Source: Hydrogenophaga sp. | GTDB taxonomy: Bacteria; Pseudomonadota; Gammaproteobacteria; Burkholderiales; Burkholderiaceae_C | Direction: 5' to 3' | NCBI GenBank assembly: GCA_030682835.1 | Contig: JAUXNG010000089.1 | Span: forward strand, 1-40,310 | DNA length: 40,310 nt | Shown here: positions 36,350-40,310 of the stretch, one piece after another | Layout: the number at the start of each line of letters is the position of its first letter | How positions within the stretch are numbered: position 1 is the stretch's first letter | Notes under the pieces: model-generated | What the model was told of the DNA's origin: nothing | Databases searched by the model: none | The model's input: the letters and a program-made list of their open reading frames with translations, nothing else | Position numbers and translations under genes: made by a program

Positions 36350-39136
36350 ATGACTACCGCATCGACATCTAACCACAACTCGGCTCTTTCGCTTGGGAAC
36401 CGCGCCCTTCGTGAAAAGAATTACACTCTCGCCATCCAACTCTACCTGAGTGCAAGGGATATCACACCAGGCCTCGCGAAAACTATAAATAGCAACATCC
36501 AGCTTGCGCAAAACAAGCTGGCAGCATTGGGTGGAGTTCCGGACTCCTTCACCTATGCAAAAACAGATGGCATGGCTCCCGTCGCTCCAGAGGTTGTATC
36601 CCCAGCACCGACAGTTCCAAAAACCCTGCCGCCTTTGCTGGCTAGCCCCCGCGCTAACGCGCCGATCACAAAACTACCCCTTACAGTACTGATAATTACC
36701 TGGGATGTCGGCCATAACCCTTTAGGGCGGTCCTACATGCTCGCGGAGGTTGTACAGCGAATCGTCAGGCACTCACTGCTAGTCGGGTTTCAGTTTCGCC
36801 TGTACGGGGATGCCGTCTGGGAACCGGTTCGGGAAGGTCAGCGCCCTGTCATTACCTTGCCTGGCTCCAATCTTCCGGAGTTTTACGAGAGCCTTCAGAA
36901 CATCGCATCGCGCATCAAACCAGATGTCGTGATTGCCTGTAAGCCACGCCTACCGTCAGTTGCACTGGGCATGATGATCAAAGAGAAGTGGGGATGCCCA
37001 CTCATCATTGACATTGACGATCATGAACTTTCTTTTTTCAAGAACCAGAGCGAGTTGAGTCTAGATGCACTAGCGACCATGCCTTCGGGAGCGTTATCAA
37101 AAAACAAAGAGCCTTATGGTGAATTGTGGACGCGCCTCACCCAAAGTTTTTGTCAGAACGCTGACGAAATTATTGTTTCCAACGTTGCGCTACAACAAGC
37201 ATTCGGTGGCACCATCGTTCCCCACGTTCGCGATGAAAACACCTTTGACCCCGCCCAGTACAATAAAAAAGACATACGACACCGCCACGGCGTACCGATC
37301 GACGCAAAGATTGTATTGTTCTTCGGAACACCACGTGTTCATAAAGGGGTAGACACGCTTGCCCGCGCCGTAAGCCAAATCACCGACCCAAACTTCCGGC
37401 TACTCGTTGTAGGTACAGCACCAGATCCGGGCGTGACTGCCAAATTAGACCAAATGGCGCCTGGACGCGTGATCTATTTACCCAACCAACCATTCGCTGC
37501 CATCCCAGAAATCCTGGCCATGGCAGATGTGGTATGCCTTCCACAGGACGAAGGGCACGCCATTTCAAAATTTCAACTTCCTGCCAAGGCCATTGACGCG
37601 GTGGCCATGGGTATTCCACTTCTGGTTAGCAACACCCCGCCCCTACTTCAACTCGTCAACGACAAAGTGGCTGAACTTGTTAGCGCCCATGACATCCCGG
37701 CAGCATTAGAGCGCTTGGGTGGCAACCCAGAACAAGTCAAGCAGTGGCAAGTAGACGTGCGCCGCAAGTTTCTCGACCGTTACAGCTACGCTGCAGCAGC
37801 AGCGCAAATGCACGAGTTAATTCAACGGAGCCTGACTCGTAAAACGCAGAATAAAGGTCCCAGCACCACCAGACTCATGGAAGTCAGCCGCCATGTGCTT
37901 GGACTGCCGCTTGCACCAACCCCAAAACCACGCCAACCTGGCATCGACGTTGTATTATTCTGGAAACAAAATGATACCGGTCTGTACGGGCGCCGCCACG
38001 ACATGGTGATTAAGTACCTTGCTTCGCGACCGGACGTGCGCAAGGTTATTGTATTTGATGCACCGATGTCTGAATTCGACTTGATTCAGCGCCAACAAGC
38101 AGGCACCGGGGTAAATCAGCACCGCTGGATCTACGTGGGCACCTACGAAAAAATGCTAGGCACCCAAGATTCAGAAAAGATCTCTTATAACGTGTTTGTT
38201 TTCCCACCTGGAAAATATCGAAACAAAGAAACAGACACCCAAAAACCCCATTTGCACGAAGGATACTTTCCCTATGTGAATGATGTGCTGATGCGAGAAG
38301 GTGTTGCGGCCAAAGAATCAATTTTCTGGATCTATCCAAAAAATTACTCGGCACCAGCCTTGATTCAACACTTTCAACCCAAAAAAGTCGTTGTTGATGT
38401 GGTAGACGATCACCGGGCTTGGCCAGGCATATCCGACAACGAAAAACGAAAGCTAACTGACAATTATCGCGAAACGCTGGCCCTCGCCGATATGGCCTTC
38501 ACAAATTGTGACCCAGTCCGTGAATCTATGCGTCAGTTTTTTTCTCACATACGCTTAGTTCCGAATGGCTGTGACACAAGTCCTCCTGCGGTGACTCCCA
38601 AGGAGTCGAAGGAGTTTGAAAAGTTTCGCAACTGGTCCGGTAAAACGATCGGCTATATAGGCAATCTTGAGTCAAAAATTGATATTGAGTTACTCGATAA
38701 GTTAGCAACTGAATTCAAAGATTGTCAGATTGCGCTGATTGGCTCCACGCATGCCAATCCCAACGTATTAAACCTTAACAGACATCCGAATGTACTGATG
38801 CCGGGTGTCGTACCTTACAAAGAGGCTGGCGCTTGGGTCTCTAGGTTCGATGTTGGATTGGTTCCGCACCTAAATACAGCGTTGACTCAAAACATGAATC
38901 CTTTAAAGGTTTATGTTTATCTATCCTTCAACGTCCCCGTAGTGTCAACCGAGATTGCGAACATCGCTTCTGAGAGTAGGCTCGTACATATGAGTTTAAC
39001 TCACAAGGAGTTTATAAAATCTGTTCGAGTTTTGCTAGGTACGAATCGTGACAGATCGGTGATAGATAATATTTACCTGGTGGAAAATAGTTGGCAGGCG
39101 CGACTTCGTCCACACATCGACCAGCTATTAATTTAG
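36350..39136 (+). CDS. Two-headed glycosyltransferase (two GT-B domains) with N-terminal TPR-like segment
   Basis: 928 residues from the ATG at 36350. A TTG at 36338 overlapping the previous stop would add four residues; neither has a clear ribosome binding site. A short TPR-like helix pair (about 10-60) is followed by a Pro-rich linker. The first GT-4-like domain (about 110-495) contains IIDIDDHELSFF, FFGTPRVHKGVDTLARAV and KAIDAVAMGIPLLVSNTPP. The second (about 535-928) contains VVDVVDDHRAWPG, VPNGCD, TIGYIGNLESKIDIELL and NPLKVYVYLSFNVPVVST. Two different glycosidic linkages, or a repeating disaccharide, could be made by one polypeptide, as in bifunctional capsule polymerases. Codon use is more AT-rich than in the export genes. 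Confidence 0.85.
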   Translation: MTTASTSNHNSALSLGNRALREKNYTLAIQLYLSARDITPGLAKTINSNIQLAQNKLAALGGVPDSFTYAKTDGMAPVAPEVVSPAPTVPKTLPPLLASPRANAPITKLPLTVLIITWDVGHNPLGRSYMLAEVVQRIVRHSLLVGFQFRLYGDAVWEPVREGQRPVITLPGSNLPEFYESLQNIASRIKPDVVIACKPRLPSVALGMMIKEKWGCPLIIDIDDHELSFFKNQSELSLDALATMPSGALSKNKEPYGELWTRLTQSFCQNADEIIVSNVALQQAFGGTIVPHVRDENTFDPAQYNKKDIRHRHGVPIDAKIVLFFGTPRVHKGVDTLARAVSQITDPNFRLLVVGTAPDPGVTAKLDQMAPGRVIYLPNQPFAAIPEILAMADVVCLPQDEGHAISKFQLPAKAIDAVAMGIPLLVSNTPPLLQLVNDKVAELVSAHDIPAALERLGGNPEQVKQWQVDVRRKFLDRYSYAAAAAQMHELIQRSLTRKTQNKGPSTTRLMEVSRHVLGLPLAPTPKPRQPGIDVVLFWKQNDTGLYGRRHDMVIKYLASRPDVRKVIVFDAPMSEFDLIQRQQAGTGVNQHRWIYVGTYEKMLGTQDSEKISYNVFVFPPGKYRNKETDTQKPHLHEGYFPYVNDVLMREGVAAKESIFWIYPKNYSAPALIQHFQPKKVVVDVVDDHRAWPGISDNEKRKLTDNYRETLALADMAFTNCDPVRESMRQFFSHIRLVPNGCDTSPPAVTPKESKEFEKFRNWSGKTIGYIGNLESKIDIELLDKLATEFKDCQIALIGSTHANPNVLNLNRHPNVLMPGVVPYKEAGAWVSRFDVGLVPHLNTALTQNMNPLKVYVYLSFNVPVVSTEIANIASESRLVHMSLTHKEFIKSVRVLLGTNRDRSVIDNIYLVENSWQARLRPHIDQLLI

Positions 39137-39184
39137 ATAGACCCCGTTAATGGCACGAAAGCGCAATACCACCTGCGGAATCGG

Positions 39185-39214
39185 TTGACACACTTCCTTT
39201 TTTTGTCTTATTTT
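39185..39214 (+). promoter_or_regulatory. Candidate promoter of the GT32-like gene
   Basis: A perfect TTGACA (39185-39190), an 18-base T-rich spacer and TATTTT (39209-39214) lie in the only sizeable gap (95 bases) within the cargo genes. Transcription would start near 39221, leaving a very short leader before the ATG at 39232. Confidence 0.5.
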
Positions 39215-39231
39215 TAAAGTCTGAATTTCTT

Positions 39232-39909
39232 ATGAAAATGATTCACTTTATATGGCTCGATCCCCTTGAAGACAAATCAATCGATTCAATTCCGGATTTT
39301 GCAAAAAGAAACATCGACCGGTTTTTAGAGCTTCATCCTAATTATGCAGCGATTTTATGGGATCATGCAAAAATTCTTCGGGACTTCGAAGACCAACCCA
39401 ACTTGCTTCAAGCCTTTAAAAATTGTCGATTCGAGGCGATGAAGTCAGATCTCATGCGAGTTGCTATTATTGCAAAATATGGCGGCGTCTATTCAGACCT
39501 GAAAAATGAACCATCTCGCCCTTTTCTAGATGAGATTATAGGAAGTTCATCACCTGTCATTCTTGAACACCCACCGACTATAAAAAATTACAACGGAATC
39601 TTATGCAATGCATTCTTGCACGACCAGCAGGGCAGCCCTTTTTGCAGCAAAGTGGCGGCAGCAATAACGGGAAATGTACTTGCAAGAAGAACAGAGGGGG
39701 GGGTTATTAACGTTACCGGCATCAATGTATGGAAAAGAGAACTGTTCAAACTGTCGAAAGACGAGTACATAGTGATTCCTAGCGTCGTTGCATGGAACTA
39801 TTTTGATTCGAACGGGTGGATGAAAAGATCATCCGCCACTTACAATGGGAACGACATGAGCCTTCACTGGTCCAGAAGACAAAAGACCGAGAGCTTATAC
39901 AACGAATGA
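39232..39909 (+). CDS. GT32-like glycosyltransferase (DXD-region family) with altered DXD motif
   Basis: 225 residues resembling the 'glycosyltransferase sugar-binding region containing DXD' family. It begins MKMIHFIWLDP, where family members usually have IHFIWxG. The core SDLMRVAIIAKYGGVYSDLK (72-91) matches the family, but the usual DXD reads Asp89-Leu-Lys91. The loss of the second Asp, a metal/nucleotide-sugar ligand, makes activity uncertain. The later SLHWSRRQ has the usual C-terminal His-Trp. No Shine-Dalgarno sequence is clear. The gene is AT-rich and stands apart from the preceding operon with its own candidate promoter, as a recently acquired gene might. Confidence 0.8.
   Translation: MKMIHFIWLDPLEDKSIDSIPDFAKRNIDRFLELHPNYAAILWDHAKILRDFEDQPNLLQAFKNCRFEAMKSDLMRVAIIAKYGGVYSDLKNEPSRPFLDEIIGSSSPVILEHPPTIKNYNGILCNAFLHDQQGSPFCSKVAAAITGNVLARRTEGGVINVTGINVWKRELFKLSKDEYIVIPSVVAWNYFDSNGWMKRSSATYNGNDMSLHWSRRQKTESLYNE

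Positions 39910-40310
<401 letters not shown>

Overview
The window is a contiguous piece of a GC-rich proteobacterial chromosome. Gene order and protein character point to Betaproteobacteria, order Burkholderiales, most likely the Comamonadaceae (Hydrogenophaga, Acidovorax or Polaromonas type). The genus is an inference from gene order and remembered protein families; no database search was possible. No tRNA, rRNA, CRISPR array or transposase was recognised.

Region 1 (1-3398, plus strand): the end of the tryptophan operon (trpB without its 5' part, then trpA), followed by accD and a LON-substrate-domain gene that starts on a TTG overlapping the accD stop. Region 2 (3423-11539, minus strand): a tightly packed housekeeping run read as lepA-lepB-DUF4845-rnc-era-recO-pdxJ-acpS-nagZ. 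It covers translation, protein export, RNA processing, ribosome assembly, recombination, vitamin B6, ACP activation and cell-wall recycling. The lepA leader holds a predicted promoter and then a strong intrinsic terminator before the start codon. Region 3 (12043-16708, minus): an envelope-stress module, rpoE-rseA-rseB-degP(mucD), preceded by a small membrane protein gene. Region 4 (16744-23384, minus): the fatty-acid and phospholipid cluster yceD-rpmF-plsX-fabH-fabD-fabG-acpP-fabF, with a good promoter and a good terminator bracketing rpmF. Region 5 (23468-25507): maf and an RsmI-like methyltransferase on plus, two tandem copies of a palindromic repeat element, and a small GIY-YIG protein on minus.

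Region 6 (25532-40310) is the accessory part, an ABC-transporter-dependent capsule locus. galU (minus) supplies UDP-glucose. Divergently, kpsM-kpsT-kpsE-kpsD-like genes encode the inner-membrane exporter, its ATPase, the periplasmic adaptor and the outer-membrane export protein. They are followed without a gap by four large cargo genes: a sulfotransferase-like coiled-coil protein with duplicated motifs, a methyltransferase-like protein with an alanine-rich repeat coiled coil, a TPR plus BNR-type beta-propeller protein, and a two-headed glycosyltransferase. A separately promoted GT32-like gene and the start of rfbB (dTDP-glucose 4,6-dehydratase) close the window. Stop-start overlaps or very short gaps link nearly all genes from kpsM to the double glycosyltransferase, suggesting one long operon.

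Base composition drops visibly about two thirds into the propeller gene (near 35.94 kb), stays low through the glycosyltransferases, and returns to high GC at rfbB (near 40.16 kb). This is the usual mark of an exchangeable capsule-specific segment inside conserved flanks. The most interesting material is the set of coiled-coil cargo proteins with repeated modules, the mosaic propeller gene, the lepA leader terminator, the hairpin family in the housekeeping operons, and the repeat elements beside the GIY-YIG gene.
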